Positions 15,144 through 23,440 of a stretch of 46,097 nt of DNA are shown piece after piece; the stretch's first letter is position 1; every line of letters begins with the position of its first letter. This DNA is from a virus. The stretch covers positions 191,513 through 237,609 of the IMG/VR virus record IMGVR_UViG_3300045972_000138; one strand, given 5' to 3'. The notes beneath the pieces are model-generated. The model searched no databases. It saw nothing but the letters and a program-made list of their open reading frames with translations, and had not been told where the DNA came from. The translations under genes were made by a program, and so were the position numbers.

Positions 15144-16643
15144 TTAAATTGGATATACAGTAGTAGTGAGTCCTGGCATTGTCGAAAACGTTGCACTACT
15201 TGGAGTATATGCTAATCCTGTAGGGCCTGTATCACAACCTTCTACATATTGCGCCATTACTATTGATTCATTCTGATATGGTTGCATTGGGGTAGAATAC
15301 ACCAAATTACCGTATGTACCTGCAGGTAAACTATATCCAGGAAGTTTTATTATATAGTCGTTAGATAAATTGGTACTGCTATCGTAAAAATAACCACCAA
15401 TAAACATATCTGTTCCTAGTGTAGAAACATTACAATTGAATGCACTTCCTATAAACATACCTATTGTATTTGCCAGGTCGGCCTGTAATCCAATAGTACC
15501 ATCCGAATTATATCTTATAACAAATGCCGGTGTCTGTGCTGAATCGCTTAATGTATATCCTACGTAATAAAGACTGCCGTTAGTATCAATCGCCAATCCG
15601 TACGTAATCAGTCCTACTAGATTACCAGGAATAACTGTTAATTTCTGTGTCCACACTACATTCATATTAGTATCAAGTTTCATTAACATACCTGCATACA
15701 AGCTACCATCAACTGCAAATGTTCCAGCTGTGCCTGCAATATATAAGTTTCCAGCTGTATCTAAAACAATACCGCTTGGATTAAATCCTACATACAGTTC
15801 TGGTTGATTAATCGAATTGTATGCATAGGTAGATTGACTTGTTACTAAGCCAGTGGTTGCATCAAATATTACTAAACGAGTATGTGCTACTCCACCAACC
15901 ATTGTGTATCCAGTAAAGTATGCATTATTGTTGATATCGACTACCACTGCATTAAACGATCCAGGATTACTATAGTAATCCCCATAGTGTCTACTCCAGG
16001 CTCTTATGCCATCCGATGTTATCTTAAACGCAAATGCCTGTTGTAACGTAGCATCCGACTTACTAAGCATTGCCCCTGCTATGAATATACTGCCTGCCGA
16101 ATCCGTACATAAGTTATTCACAGACACATCATCGGCAACCGACTCACCAATGAATATAGTGTACTGCCATAGAAAGTTTCCGTCTGCTGCTAACTTAATA
16201 ACAACTGTTTCAACATTACCAGTATCGGCCGAATTCCTGTATACGAATATAACACTGCCTCCTGCATCTGCTGTTACAGCCATATTTGTATTTTCCCCAT
16301 ATCCATAGACTGTTCTAGAGTTAACATATAGATAATTCCATAGCAACGCTCCATTAGGATCATACTTAACTATGTAAACTTGATTAAGGTTATTCGATCC
16401 AATACCAAAGCTATTACCTGCGCTATCTATACAGGAATTAATAAAGCTCTTGTTTTCAGCTAACCCTTGCGATATCCAGTAAGGGGAAGTAGGAGGCGGT
16501 GTAGGTGTTGGTGGACCTGGATTTATAACAATAGTCGTTGACTTCTTAACTATATCGCCCGTACCTGAAGGGGCACCTGTCCCATCTTCAACGGATAAGA
16601 ATACATTAGGTGCTTTCTTTGTGCTATCTGCTGGCATTGACAT
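15144..16643 (-). CDS. beta-propeller repeat protein, paralogue A
   Basis: 499 aa. N-terminal 55 residues are low-complexity with Pro/Thr (PGPPTPTPPPTSPYWIS), then about seven repeats of the type DsaGNxYxxGxt (DSAGNSFGIG, DSAGSIFIAG, DINNNAYFTG, DTAGNLYIAG, DTNGSLYYVG), which fits a seven-bladed propeller (SBBP-type). No signal peptide. SD AAGGAAAG. Second gene of a minus-strand pair with a late-like promoter at 18121. Likely a virion tail/fibre or surface-binding protein; the role is inferred. Confidence 0.75.
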   Translation of the reverse strand: MSMPADSTKKAPNVFLSVEDGTGAPSGTGDIVKKSTTIVINPGPPTPTPPPTSPYWISQGLAENKSFINSCIDSAGNSFGIGSNNLNQVYIVKYDPNGALLWNYLYVNSRTVYGYGENTNMAVTADAGGSVIFVYRNSADTGNVETVVIKLAADGNFLWQYTIFIGESVADDVSVNNLCTDSAGSIFIAGAMLSKSDATLQQAFAFKITSDGIRAWSRHYGDYYSNPGSFNAVVVDINNNAYFTGYTMVGGVAHTRLVIFDATTGLVTSQSTYAYNSINQPELYVGFNPSGIVLDTAGNLYIAGTAGTFAVDGSLYAGMLMKLDTNMNVVWTQKLTVIPGNLVGLITYGLAIDTNGSLYYVGYTLSDSAQTPAFVIRYNSDGTIGLQADLANTIGMFIGSAFNCNVSTLGTDMFIGGYFYDSSTNLSNDYIIKLPGYSLPAGTYGNLVYSTPMQPYQNESIVMAQYVEGCDTGPTGLAYTPSSATFSTMPGLTTTVYPI

Positions 16644-16663
16644 AATGTGTGCTTTCCTTAAAC

Positions 16664-18079
16664 TTAAACTATTGGAGTAACGATAGTAGTAAGTATATAT
16701 GTTTCGTTTGAAACACTTGGTGTCGGTGTTGAGAATCCAGCATCAGCAGTAGGTATTGTTTGTGGTATAAACCATCCTGCCAATGCCAAATACACAGGAC
16801 TATATGATAAGTCAAAGTATGAAAAATTACTATACACGCCTGTCTGTACCGCCGCGCCCGATAACGTAGCAACAGTATCAGCACCAGTACTGGCGGCATT
16901 ATCATCCATGCCGCCTGTGTAAACTATATTAGAACCAGACACACCTAGATTACCATAACTAACCAATCCATCTGTTGCAGGAGAATATGATATTCCACCT
17001 AGGAATCCAGTTCCACCTTCTGCACTGGTGTATTTAAGTATAACTGCATTAACATTCGGATCGTTATAAACATATCCACCAGTAAAAGCATTACCACTTG
17101 CATCCAACGAAATACCATTTGTGTAGATGCTTGCCGAACCTCCTCCCGACAATGCTCTCTGCCAAACAATCCCACCAGCACTAGTAAGTTTCATTGTAAC
17201 CGAATCAACAATCCCACCAGCAAGATTAACAGTGCGTCCGCTTATAAGAATATTACCTGCTGCATCTGCCGCAATACCTGTTGGAACAATCGTGTTGTAA
17301 TATCCAACACCAAAGGAAGAAGGATACACATATGCAGAGTTTTGCTGCACTGTTCCATCTGTACGTGAATACTTTACTACCACTCCCTTAGCAAATCCGC
17401 TGATTTGAATTGCTCCACCAACCCAAATATTGTATGAAGAATCCACCGTAACAGAATAGAAAGAACCACCAGTTCCACTAGCATATGTTCCATAAGTCTT
17501 CTGCCAGTTTATATTCCCAAATGGTGCGGCCTGTATAATAAACGATGAAGTATCAACCCTTACACCAGGCACACTGATATCAACAACTGCTCCAACAATA
17601 CATATATTGTTAGAAGCATCAATGCATATATCGTTAATCGCTACCGCATATCCAGACCCCTTGCTGTACGATGTCTGCCATACTATATTTCCAGTATCAT
17701 CAAACTTCATTAACACTGTATCAACAACCGACCCATTTCCAGCACTATCATATCTGAAAGCAACCAAAGCAGATCCACCCTGATCCACTATAAACATACC
17801 TCTATCACCCGTACCAGAAACAGTTGGGGGATACGTCAATATCCTAGTAGAATAAAGTAATCCCCCAGATGTATCATACTTGGCAACAAACATATGCATT
17901 CCGGTACTAAACTCCGTTCCTATAACAAGTGTATTACCTGCATAATCAATACACGAATCAACTATACCGCCTGCAACAGGATCCGATTTAGATATCCAAT
18001 AAGGAGATGCAGGTGGAGGAGGAGTCGAACTACTTGTTACAATAATGTTTGATACTTTCGTGTTTGATATTTTAGTCAT
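16664..18079 (-). CDS. beta-propeller repeat protein, paralogue B
   Basis: 471 aa. Same plan as its neighbour: short N-terminal tail (SSSTPPPPASPYWIS), then propeller repeats (DYAGNTLVIG, DASNNICIVG, DSSYNIWVGG, DAAGNILISG, DASGNAFTGG). Shares SPYWIS and the repeat phase with paralogue A, so the pair arose by duplication. SD CCGGAG 12 bases upstream. Possible receptor or surface-binding virion protein. Confidence 0.75.
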   Translation of the reverse strand: MTKISNTKVSNIIVTSSSTPPPPASPYWISKSDPVAGGIVDSCIDYAGNTLVIGTEFSTGMHMFVAKYDTSGGLLYSTRILTYPPTVSGTGDRGMFIVDQGGSALVAFRYDSAGNGSVVDTVLMKFDDTGNIVWQTSYSKGSGYAVAINDICIDASNNICIVGAVVDISVPGVRVDTSSFIIQAAPFGNINWQKTYGTYASGTGGSFYSVTVDSSYNIWVGGAIQISGFAKGVVVKYSRTDGTVQQNSAYVYPSSFGVGYYNTIVPTGIAADAAGNILISGRTVNLAGGIVDSVTMKLTSAGGIVWQRALSGGGSASIYTNGISLDASGNAFTGGYVYNDPNVNAVILKYTSAEGGTGFLGGISYSPATDGLVSYGNLGVSGSNIVYTGGMDDNAASTGADTVATLSGAAVQTGVYSNFSYFDLSYSPVYLALAGWFIPQTIPTADAGFSTPTPSVSNETYILTTIVTPIV

Positions 18080-18120
18080 TTTAGAATTTGGCTCCGGAAA
18101 TAGTTAGGATTAATAACACA

Positions 18121-18128
18121 TATTTACC
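18121..18128 (-). promoter_or_regulatory. late-type promoter motif GGTAAATA
   Basis: On the minus strand GGTAAATATG, close to the T4 late motif TATAAATA, 41 bases before the propeller-gene start. Compare 39650, 40084, 40548 and 31036. Confidence 0.4.
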
Positions 18129-18736
18129 TAAAATACGACATAACACACAGTAGACCTAAAATGTGTAACACTAGACTAAATCCACAATAAAAAGGACGAA
18201 AAATGCATAGTAAACAGTAGTTTTGCTATAGAACATACTAGCTAGAACCTTTAAACTACACTCAAAAACACTATATAGCATCCAACTACATAGAATATTG
18301 CACTTTGTTGCACATTATTGCACTTTTATGGACGTATATAGAATTGAATGTTTTACGTCTAGGTCTCTGTAAGAAAAGAGATCTAAAATAGGAATCCCCC
18401 ATAAGAGAATTAGGCCAGATTTCTATCTCAGATTTGGAATTTCAAATAGGAATCCTAGGTTAAAATCTTAAACTTGGCGCTTGAGTCAGAATCCTACGCC
18501 AAAATCCTGCCTATAGGCGTGTAGAGCACCCTATGTGGGCATTATAGAAGAATAGACCCACCGTGACGAATATCGAGCGCAGCGGTGTAAACATAATAGA
18601 AATTCAATTAGAATCGATGTCGAACCTTCCTAGACCACGCAGCACCACATAGGATTATCTTTCACTATGCAAACGTTTCAACATAGTTACCGCTTTCGAT
18701 ATTCTCCAGTATAACCGCATCGACACTGTTATGCTT

Positions 18737-18893
18737 ACTATAGAAACCCACTTTAGCCAAATCTTTCACTATAGCATACCGACGTGAAACCCTATTGGAA
18801 GCCTATTTATACTATAGTTTCACAGTGATAACCGCAGAAATCCTTTTGCTAGGCTAACGGGAAGCAACTGTAACCCACTTTGCTGCACTATAG
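18737..18893 (+). repeat. ACTATAG direct repeats (four)
   Basis: ACTATAG at 18737-18743, 18768-18774, 18811-18817 and 18887-18893, with variable flanks. Could be protein-binding sites; no full T7-type promoter consensus is present. Confidence 0.45.
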
Positions 18894-18949
18894 TCTAGCA
18901 AGATTCTCATAGTGCGCTATGTATAGTGATCGCTATAAGAGTATCACAT

Positions 18950-19135
18950 AGAGTTTCAAAAGGGTTTCGTCTAGGGTTTCGATCAATGAATTTCGAGTTT
19001 CGAAGAGTTTCAAGTGTGGGTTTCTTACAACGGTTTTCGATAAAATTTCTCGTGGTGTGGTTTTTATACAACGGATTTCTGATTGGGTTTCGAATAACTA
19101 AATCACTTTGATTTAAGAAGTCTAGGGTTTCGATG
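18950..19135 (+). repeat. degenerate GGGTTTCG repeat tract
   Basis: At least ten copies of GTTTC(G/A) in 190 bases, often as AGGGTTTCG. The ORF across it (18926-19111) is a by-product of the repeat. Confidence 0.5.
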
Positions 19136-19284
19136 TGGGCGGTATGTTAGCATATAAACGGCGAATAGGTCAACCACTGGATGGAGACCTTTGTAAAACG
19201 TTTGTTAACTTGTGGCAAGTATACGACACTTGGTGGATCTGGTGTTTATCTCGCTTTAAGCGATCGGCCACTAGTGATCAAGTT

Positions 19285-19366
19285 GCGAGGTCCGGGAATA
19301 CCTCGCATTGTCTGCAGTGCTTTTAATTTTTTATAAGCGAGGTTAGGAGTAGAGTTTCTACCTCGC
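19285..19366 (+). other. two GCGAGGT/ACCTCGC hairpins before gene 19414
   Basis: Perfect 7-bp stems at 19285-19306 (loop CCGGGAAT) and 19337-19366. A third GCGAGGT at 19397-19403 contains the GAGG SD of the next gene and could pair instead with either ACCTCGC, hiding the SD. Confidence 0.55.
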
Positions 19367-19413
19367 GGGCACTAGTCTTGTGCAATGAATATTAAAGCGA
19401 GGTAAATAGCACT

Positions 19414-19644
19414 ATGAAAGAAACTATCATTATTTGTTTAATGTGCTCTATACTTGTTCTCGGCTATGCTGGTTCAAGGCCGGCCACTAAGCAGACCGAG
19501 ACTGTGCAATGCCCTAACTTAGAGCAATTACTTGCTGAAAAGGTAGCAAAGGAAAAACAGGATCGCTTAGACAAAGCTAAAGAGCGCCGCGATAAAATCA
19601 TCGAAGGTCTTCAAACAATAGACAAAATATTCAGCGACCCTTGA
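19414..19644 (+). CDS. secreted or anchored coiled-coil protein
   Basis: 76 aa. N-terminal hydrophobic stretch (IIICLMCSILVLGYAG) serves as signal peptide or anchor; the rest is a charged helix (LLAEKVAKEKQDRLDKAKER), like small Rz-type or anchored coiled-coil proteins, though no specific match is claimed. SD GAGG at 19399-19402. Confidence 0.65.
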   Translation: MKETIIICLMCSILVLGYAGSRPATKQTETVQCPNLEQLLAEKVAKEKQDRLDKAKERRDKIIEGLQTIDKIFSDP

Positions 19645-19653
19645 CCAAAACTC

Positions 19654-19662
19654 TGCTATAAT
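19654..19662 (+). promoter_or_regulatory. extended -10 promoter
   Basis: TGCTATAAT; no good -35 at 16-18 bp. Before gene 19683. Confidence 0.6.
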
Positions 19663-19682
19663 GTTTGCATAGGAGAAAAGAT

Positions 19683-19955
19683 ATGAATCCTTACAAGATC
19701 AAAGTAGTCAAGAAAATATACATCAGTGGGACACTCTTCTCTAAACCAGAGATGGCCGCGAGGGCTTATACTGACGCACAATGCCAAGCTTGGTGGTTGT
19801 GCTATAAAGCAATAACACAACTACCACCAAATGCAACCATACGTGGGAGGGCTGCTGTTAACACTACCTTTGATGTTTCTTTGCTACGTGAGCGCCAAGT
19901 GCGTATGTACAAAAGAGTCTTGCCCATATTCAAAAGAATGTTGCAACAGGAATAA
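19683..19955 (+). CDS. hypothetical basic protein
   Basis: 90 aa from ATG 19683 (SD AGGAG). Very rich in Lys and Arg (VKKIYISG, RERQVRMYKRVLPIFKRML), so possibly nucleic-acid binding. Own promoter. Family unknown. Confidence 0.75.
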   Translation: MNPYKIKVVKKIYISGTLFSKPEMAARAYTDAQCQAWWLCYKAITQLPPNATIRGRAAVNTTFDVSLLRERQVRMYKRVLPIFKRMLQQE

Positions 19956-19968
19956 TTCCTGCTATAAT
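19941..19968 (+). promoter_or_regulatory. sigma70-type promoter
   Basis: TTGCAA, 16-bp spacer, TGCTATAAT ending 19968. Drives 19993. Confidence 0.75.
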
Positions 19969-19992
19969 GTTTTAACTTAACAAGGAGTTGAT

Positions 19993-20331
19993 ATGGAATA
20001 CACAGAACGCCAACGCCGCACACTGGCCAACACGTTTAAGAAGGCACTCAAACGCTTGCCGGATTCGTTCAATGAGGTCGGGCCAACCTATGCAAGTCCG
20101 TACATCTGCGACAACATCTATCACGTATCCTGTACCCGATCTGCTGCCTTGGCATCTAGCTTGATTGCTGAACGCATTAACCGCGCATTTAGTATTGAGC
20201 GTTGGTTGAAAGATCAAAGCCCATCGATTTCCGATGATGTGCAACACGATGTACTTTGCAATGACGGCAAGAAGCTGCAAGCTTATCGCAAGGCTTGGCT
20301 TCGTAAGCTGATTGCAGAGTTTGAGGTGTAA
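19993..20331 (+). CDS. MKTS-family relative, dispersed copy 5
   Basis: 112 aa. Although the MKTS start is lost (MEYTERQRRTLANTF), it keeps the family order: YICDNIYHV, LIAERINRAFSIERWL, LQAYRKAWLRKLIAEFEV, equivalent to FICxS, RLxxxTLExWL and TRHAWxxSMIAEF in genes 1805-3160. SD AAGGAG. Function unknown. Confidence 0.7.
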   Translation: MEYTERQRRTLANTFKKALKRLPDSFNEVGPTYASPYICDNIYHVSCTRSAALASSLIAERINRAFSIERWLKDQSPSISDDVQHDVLCNDGKKLQAYRKAWLRKLIAEFEV

Positions 20332-20332
20332 C

Positions 20333-20521
20333 ATGCCAACAGTAGGAGACCTTTGCTGTGCAGACCCCGAAGAAGAAGGGGTGTTTTTGTACGGTGTTAT
20401 TACACGCATCGAGGGAGACATCGCATACTCGGACCTTATGCCCGACCATAGCCCCGAGGGATTCGGTGGTGATGTTCCAACAAGTAAACGTGATGGCATT
20501 TGGGTGTTTACTTCCTTTTAG
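20333..20521 (+). CDS. hypothetical acidic protein
   Basis: 62 aa from ATG 20333. Begins MPTVGDLCCADPEEEGVFL; looks like a small beta barrel with an acidic loop. Coupled to the gene before. Confidence 0.6.
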   Translation: MPTVGDLCCADPEEEGVFLYGVITRIEGDIAYSDLMPDHSPEGFGGDVPTSKRDGIWVFTSF

Positions 20522-20530
20522 TGTTATAAT
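20522..20530 (+). promoter_or_regulatory. extended -10 promoter
   Basis: TGTTATAAT; leader ACATATCGCAACAAGGAG. Drives 20555-21667. Confidence 0.65.
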
Positions 20531-20554
20531 AAACATATCGCAACAAGGAGTTAT

Positions 20555-20875
20555 ATGGCAACAGTTAAAATCAAGTTCACATCGCCCGGAATGATGGGAA
20601 CTATGTACACGCATATGGTAGGGGAGAAGACTGTTCCCTATGTGCGTGCTTGCCTTAAAGAAGGTGGCTACTACATCGAAGAGTCTGCATTGTTTGATGT
20701 GCAAGGCGATAGCCAAGACGCAGCCGATGAAGTGTTTGACCTTACCAACAACCCTTCGCGTCAAGATGAGCGTGAGCAGGTTTACGGTCGTGGTCGTAGC
20801 TTGTCTGTAGGCGATATCGTTGTTGTGGGCGAGGAACAGTGGCTTTGCTGTTCCATGGGTTGGAAGGAACTGTAA
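20555..20875 (+). CDS. hypothetical protein with SVGD.V..g..W.C tail
   Basis: 106 aa. C-terminal RSLSVGDIVVVGEEQWLCCSMGW resembles the tail motif of several phage and plasmid accessory proteins (YodL-like) of unknown function. SD AAGGAG. Confidence 0.75.
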   Translation: MATVKIKFTSPGMMGTMYTHMVGEKTVPYVRACLKEGGYYIEESALFDVQGDSQDAADEVFDLTNNPSRQDEREQVYGRGRSLSVGDIVVVGEEQWLCCSMGWKEL

Positions 20876-21249
20876 TGTTTAAACTAGATAGTACACCAAT
20901 CGCATCCGAGTATCTTGAACACAAGAATATGGAATGCACACTGGGCGAGTATGTTGTTACTATTCGCACTCGCACAAAGGACTCGCGGACAGGCAGCTAT
21001 GCGCGTGGCTTTAAGTTCAGCAGCAACACATATGGCTTCTTGGTACGCACGCTCAGGGGCACCAAGTACTACAAGCCCTCGCGCTACAGTGCTGATCACG
21101 GCAAGAGCTGGCACGAGACATTTGAATCAATGCTGAAGCAACGTGCAGGGCTTGTTAAGTTGGATAGCAGCCAGCACAAAGAGTTCGCTTTCGACAGCAT
21201 CCAACAGATCAACAAAGACTACGATCGCAACTATGCGTGGCACCCGTAA
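20875..21249 (+). CDS. hypothetical protein
   Basis: 124 aa from ATG 20875 (SD GGAAGGA), TAATG overlap. Basic N-terminal half with many Arg/Lys/Tyr. Function unknown. Confidence 0.75.
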   Translation: MFKLDSTPIASEYLEHKNMECTLGEYVVTIRTRTKDSRTGSYARGFKFSSNTYGFLVRTLRGTKYYKPSRYSADHGKSWHETFESMLKQRAGLVKLDSSQHKEFAFDSIQQINKDYDRNYAWHP

Positions 21250-21667
21250 GATACTTGCTGCGCTAGTGTTAGCGGCAGCAATGCCCGCATATGCCCTTAT
21301 CACCACAGGGGAAATACTAGCAGCAGCCTCTTGCAACAGCATCGCAGACAATGCATACTTCGCGAGGGAGTTCGAAGCAGCATTTGGTAAGCCTGTACGC
21401 AATGAGCAGGGTGCGCTGTGGTATAAGGCAAGCGGGGAGGCATATGGCACACAGATCCGCGAAGTCTTTGTGTCTAACGTGAGTTCTCGCTTGTTCGTAG
21501 GTGTGGTTCTCACAGGTAAGCCCGAGGCTGTAGTTGCCAGTGTCCCTACCTCCCAACTCTATCCAACTAATGTATTCCCAACCAACAATCACTGGATAGG
21601 AACTGATGGCCGCAGCATTATGTGGCACGATGGCAAATATACGAAAATGTTTTGTACACCAAAGTAG
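21233..21667 (+). CDS. secreted protein, hypothetical
   Basis: 144 aa from ATG 21233. A Sec signal peptide is clear: RGTRKILAALVLAAAMPAYA with the cleavage site after Ala-Tyr-Ala. Mature part has two Cys (near residues 32 and 141). Nested 17 bases into the gene before. Would act in the periplasm; role unknown. Confidence 0.75.
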   Translation: MRGTRKILAALVLAAAMPAYALITTGEILAAASCNSIADNAYFAREFEAAFGKPVRNEQGALWYKASGEAYGTQIREVFVSNVSSRLFVGVVLTGKPEAVVASVPTSQLYPTNVFPTNNHWIGTDGRSIMWHDGKYTKMFCTPK

Positions 21668-21674
21668 GATTTGG

Positions 21675-21683
21675 TGTTATAAT
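21675..21683 (+). promoter_or_regulatory. extended -10 promoter
   Basis: TGTTATAAT; leader TTATCGCAACAAGGAG. Drives 21709-22505. Confidence 0.65.
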
Positions 21684-21708
21684 TGCTTATCGCAACAAGG
21701 AGCAGCAA

Positions 21709-21966
21709 ATGAAAAAGTTCTTTAAGTACACAGCAGAACACATTGGTCGTGAACGTGCAACCAAGTTTGTTAAGCTGCTGGAATCGGAAGACGTGGATGT
21801 GATGCACGCAATGATGGACCCGGTCTTCGAAAACCAGTTCGTGTTGTTCGTGCAATGCACCGATGCTGAAGCGAAGGTTATCAAGAATCGTGTGTGGGAA
21901 CTGAACAACGGTGCCTACAACGAGATGTTGGTCGTGGATGCAGACGAGATGGAGGAGTATCTGTAA
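21709..21966 (+). CDS. hypothetical protein
   Basis: 85 aa from ATG 21709 (SD AAGGAG). N-terminal basic helix, acidic end (DADEMEEYL). Function unknown. Confidence 0.75.
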   Translation: MKKFFKYTAEHIGRERATKFVKLLESEDVDVMHAMMDPVFENQFVLFVQCTDAEAKVIKNRVWELNNGAYNEMLVVDADEMEEYL

Positions 21967-22172
21967 TGGCTAAGCTAAACGAAACGCAAGTAAACAAAGC
22001 ATACGGGAAGCTGGAAACAGCTATGCTTGCACTGCAAGAGGAAGTGGTGGACTTCAAGCGTGCTTTCCCCATTGAGTCCAGTAAGCTGGCTCTCGACGAC
22101 GCTATGAGATCAGCGATGGGCGCACTCGAGGATGTGGACAGTGACATCACATCGCATTTTGCAACTCGTTAA
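21966..22172 (+). CDS. hypothetical helical protein
   Basis: 68 aa, all-helical composition. TAATG overlap with the gene before. Function unknown. Confidence 0.7.
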   Translation: MAKLNETQVNKAYGKLETAMLALQEEVVDFKRAFPIESSKLALDDAMRSAMGALEDVDSDITSHFATR

Positions 22173-22181
22173 GGATATCAA

Positions 22182-22505
22182 ATGACTATCGTACGCAAAG
22201 GTGTTCGTGGAACTTGGGAAGCCGAAGACAGCATTGATCTTGTAGCACTGCGGGTGCTTAAGATCCACACGCATAAGGTAAGCACCGGGCAGCTTGTTAC
22301 TACTGCCACAGTGCTTACAAAGGACAATGGTTTCCTATCGCATATGGTGTATCACGACTTCTCGCAACGTGTGATCGTGAGCAAAGATCGCTGCACCGAG
22401 GGCAATGTTACTGCACAGCACGCAGCGGCAATGGCCGGGATTAACCAGATCCACAGTGCCATCACTGCACACTATGTGAAGAAAGATGAAGTGGTGACTG
22501 CCTAA
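22182..22505 (+). CDS. hypothetical protein
   Basis: 107 aa, SD AAGGA. Residues 20-70 strand-rich, then a helix. Function unknown. Confidence 0.75.
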   Translation: MTIVRKGVRGTWEAEDSIDLVALRVLKIHTHKVSTGQLVTTATVLTKDNGFLSHMVYHDFSQRVIVSKDRCTEGNVTAQHAAAMAGINQIHSAITAHYVKKDEVVTA

Positions 22506-22517
22506 CAGGAATTTTAG

Positions 22518-22526
22518 TGTTATAAT
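22518..22526 (+). promoter_or_regulatory. extended -10 promoter
   Basis: TGTTATAAT; leader ACACATCAACAAAGGAG. Drives 22552-23076. Confidence 0.65.
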
Positions 22527-22551
22527 GTACACATCAACAAAGGAGTACACT

Positions 22552-22854
22552 ATGCAAAACACTAAACCCAAGGGCGTATGTCCCTGCTGCAATGGTTCGG
22601 GTCGTATGCCTGTACCAGAGTCATCGCAACGTTGGAAGACTGTCTGTGCCGGGTATGATGCTGCCACAGACACCTTCACTTGTCATAACTGCGGCGGCCA
22701 GTATATGTATGGTCAGGCAAAAGGGGAAGTTAGCCTCAACAAAGACGGCGAACCCTGCACACACGCCTACGAGGGCATTAACGCAGGTCGTTGCTGGACC
22801 AAGTACACTTGCAAGCACTGCGGCGACAAGTATGACGTCGATTCTTCGGATTAA
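22552..22854 (+). CDS. zinc-ribbon protein
   Basis: 100 aa from ATG 22552. Three CxxC pairs: CPCCNGSGRMP (DnaJ-type knuckle) near residue 10, CHNC near residue 43 and CKHC near residue 87, enough for one or two zinc sites. Acidic end. SD AAGGAG. Could mediate protein or nucleic acid contacts. Confidence 0.8.
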   Translation: MQNTKPKGVCPCCNGSGRMPVPESSQRWKTVCAGYDAATDTFTCHNCGGQYMYGQAKGEVSLNKDGEPCTHAYEGINAGRCWTKYTCKHCGDKYDVDSSD

Positions 22855-22866
22855 AAGGAGCACACT

Positions 22867-23076
22867 ATGTTGATCACTCGCATTAGCCCATTTACCGGTA
22901 AGGTCAACTCTATGGAGTTGAATGTTACCTCGGAACAAATGAATGAGTTGGATTCCCCCGACCGTCGTTTGATCCAAGAGATCTTCCCTACGCTTGCCGT
23001 ACACGAACGGGAATTCATTAAGACTGGATACACCCAGGAAGATTGGGACCAAATGTTTGCGGGAATGGAAGATTAA
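22867..23076 (+). CDS. conserved phage small protein (MLITRISPFTGK type)
   Basis: 69 aa. LITRISPFTGKVNSMELNVT and EREFIKTGYTQEDWDQMF are familiar from small proteins found in many Proteobacteria phages; no function is known to me. SD AAGGAG, coupled to the zinc-ribbon gene. Confidence 0.8.
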   Translation: MLITRISPFTGKVNSMELNVTSEQMNELDSPDRRLIQEIFPTLAVHEREFIKTGYTQEDWDQMFAGMED

Positions 23077-23087
23077 TCCCAGACCTG

Positions 23088-23096
23088 TGTTATAAT
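23088..23096 (+). promoter_or_regulatory. extended -10 promoter
   Basis: TGTTATAAT; before gene 23123. Confidence 0.65.
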
Positions 23097-23122
23097 GTTT
23101 TTACTTTAACAAAGGAAGTGAA

Positions 23123-23431
23123 ATGAAAATTGCAACTACACTCCAGTTCCGTAAAGCTGTTCGCAAGTACGCGGAGAAGAAGGGACTGCTTATTGGCGAG
23201 TCCTGGACAAACAAGACTACAGCTGATGGCGAATTCGACGGGCACCGCACTGTTGGCTTCTGGATTGGGCACGCTACCGAAAAGGTTGCTGCAAAGATCG
23301 AGAAGAAGCTCAACAAGAAAGGGCTTACTGCCAAGACACGTTTTACAGATGCAGACAGCCGCATGCCTTCGGGTAGCAGCTTTCGCAGCTGGTCCGGTAC
23401 TTACATCCGCGGTACCTGCGTGCTTCCTTAA
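23123..23431 (+). CDS. hypothetical basic protein
   Basis: 102 aa, Lys-rich, with two helical Lys/Ala stretches (EKVAAKIEKKLNKKG) and a Ser/Arg-rich end. SD AAGGAAG. Possibly nucleic-acid binding; family not recognised. Confidence 0.75.
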   Translation: MKIATTLQFRKAVRKYAEKKGLLIGESWTNKTTADGEFDGHRTVGFWIGHATEKVAAKIEKKLNKKGLTAKTRFTDADSRMPSGSSFRSWSGTYIRGTCVLP

Positions 23432-23440
23432 GGAGCTATG

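Larger units (their letters stand above)
18080..19413. other. gene-free, repeat-rich region
   Basis: 1.3 kb with no convincing gene. From left to right: AT-rich start with two CCTAAAAT..ACACA patches (18130-18175); the palindrome GCCTATAGGC at 18509-18518, found again at 36084; four ACTATAG heptamers at 18737, 18768, 18811 and 18887; a run of (G)GGTTTCG/GAGTTTCGA repeats at about 18950-19130; and GCGAGGT/ACCTCGC hairpins at 19285-19366. Candidate origin or regulatory region. Confidence 0.6.

Noticed and set aside
18737-18893. ACTATAG repeats as T7-type promoters
   Set aside because: Only the CTATAG core is shared; upstream bases are not conserved and no gene follows at a fixed distance.
18926-19111. 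61-aa ORF
   Set aside because: It is made by the GGGTTTCG repeat tract (Phe/Arg/Ser periodic), has no SD and no relation to other proteins.
19135-19326. 63-aa ORF in the gene-free region
   Set aside because: No SD or promoter, and its second half is the GCGAGGT/ACCTCGC hairpin DNA; not supported as a gene.
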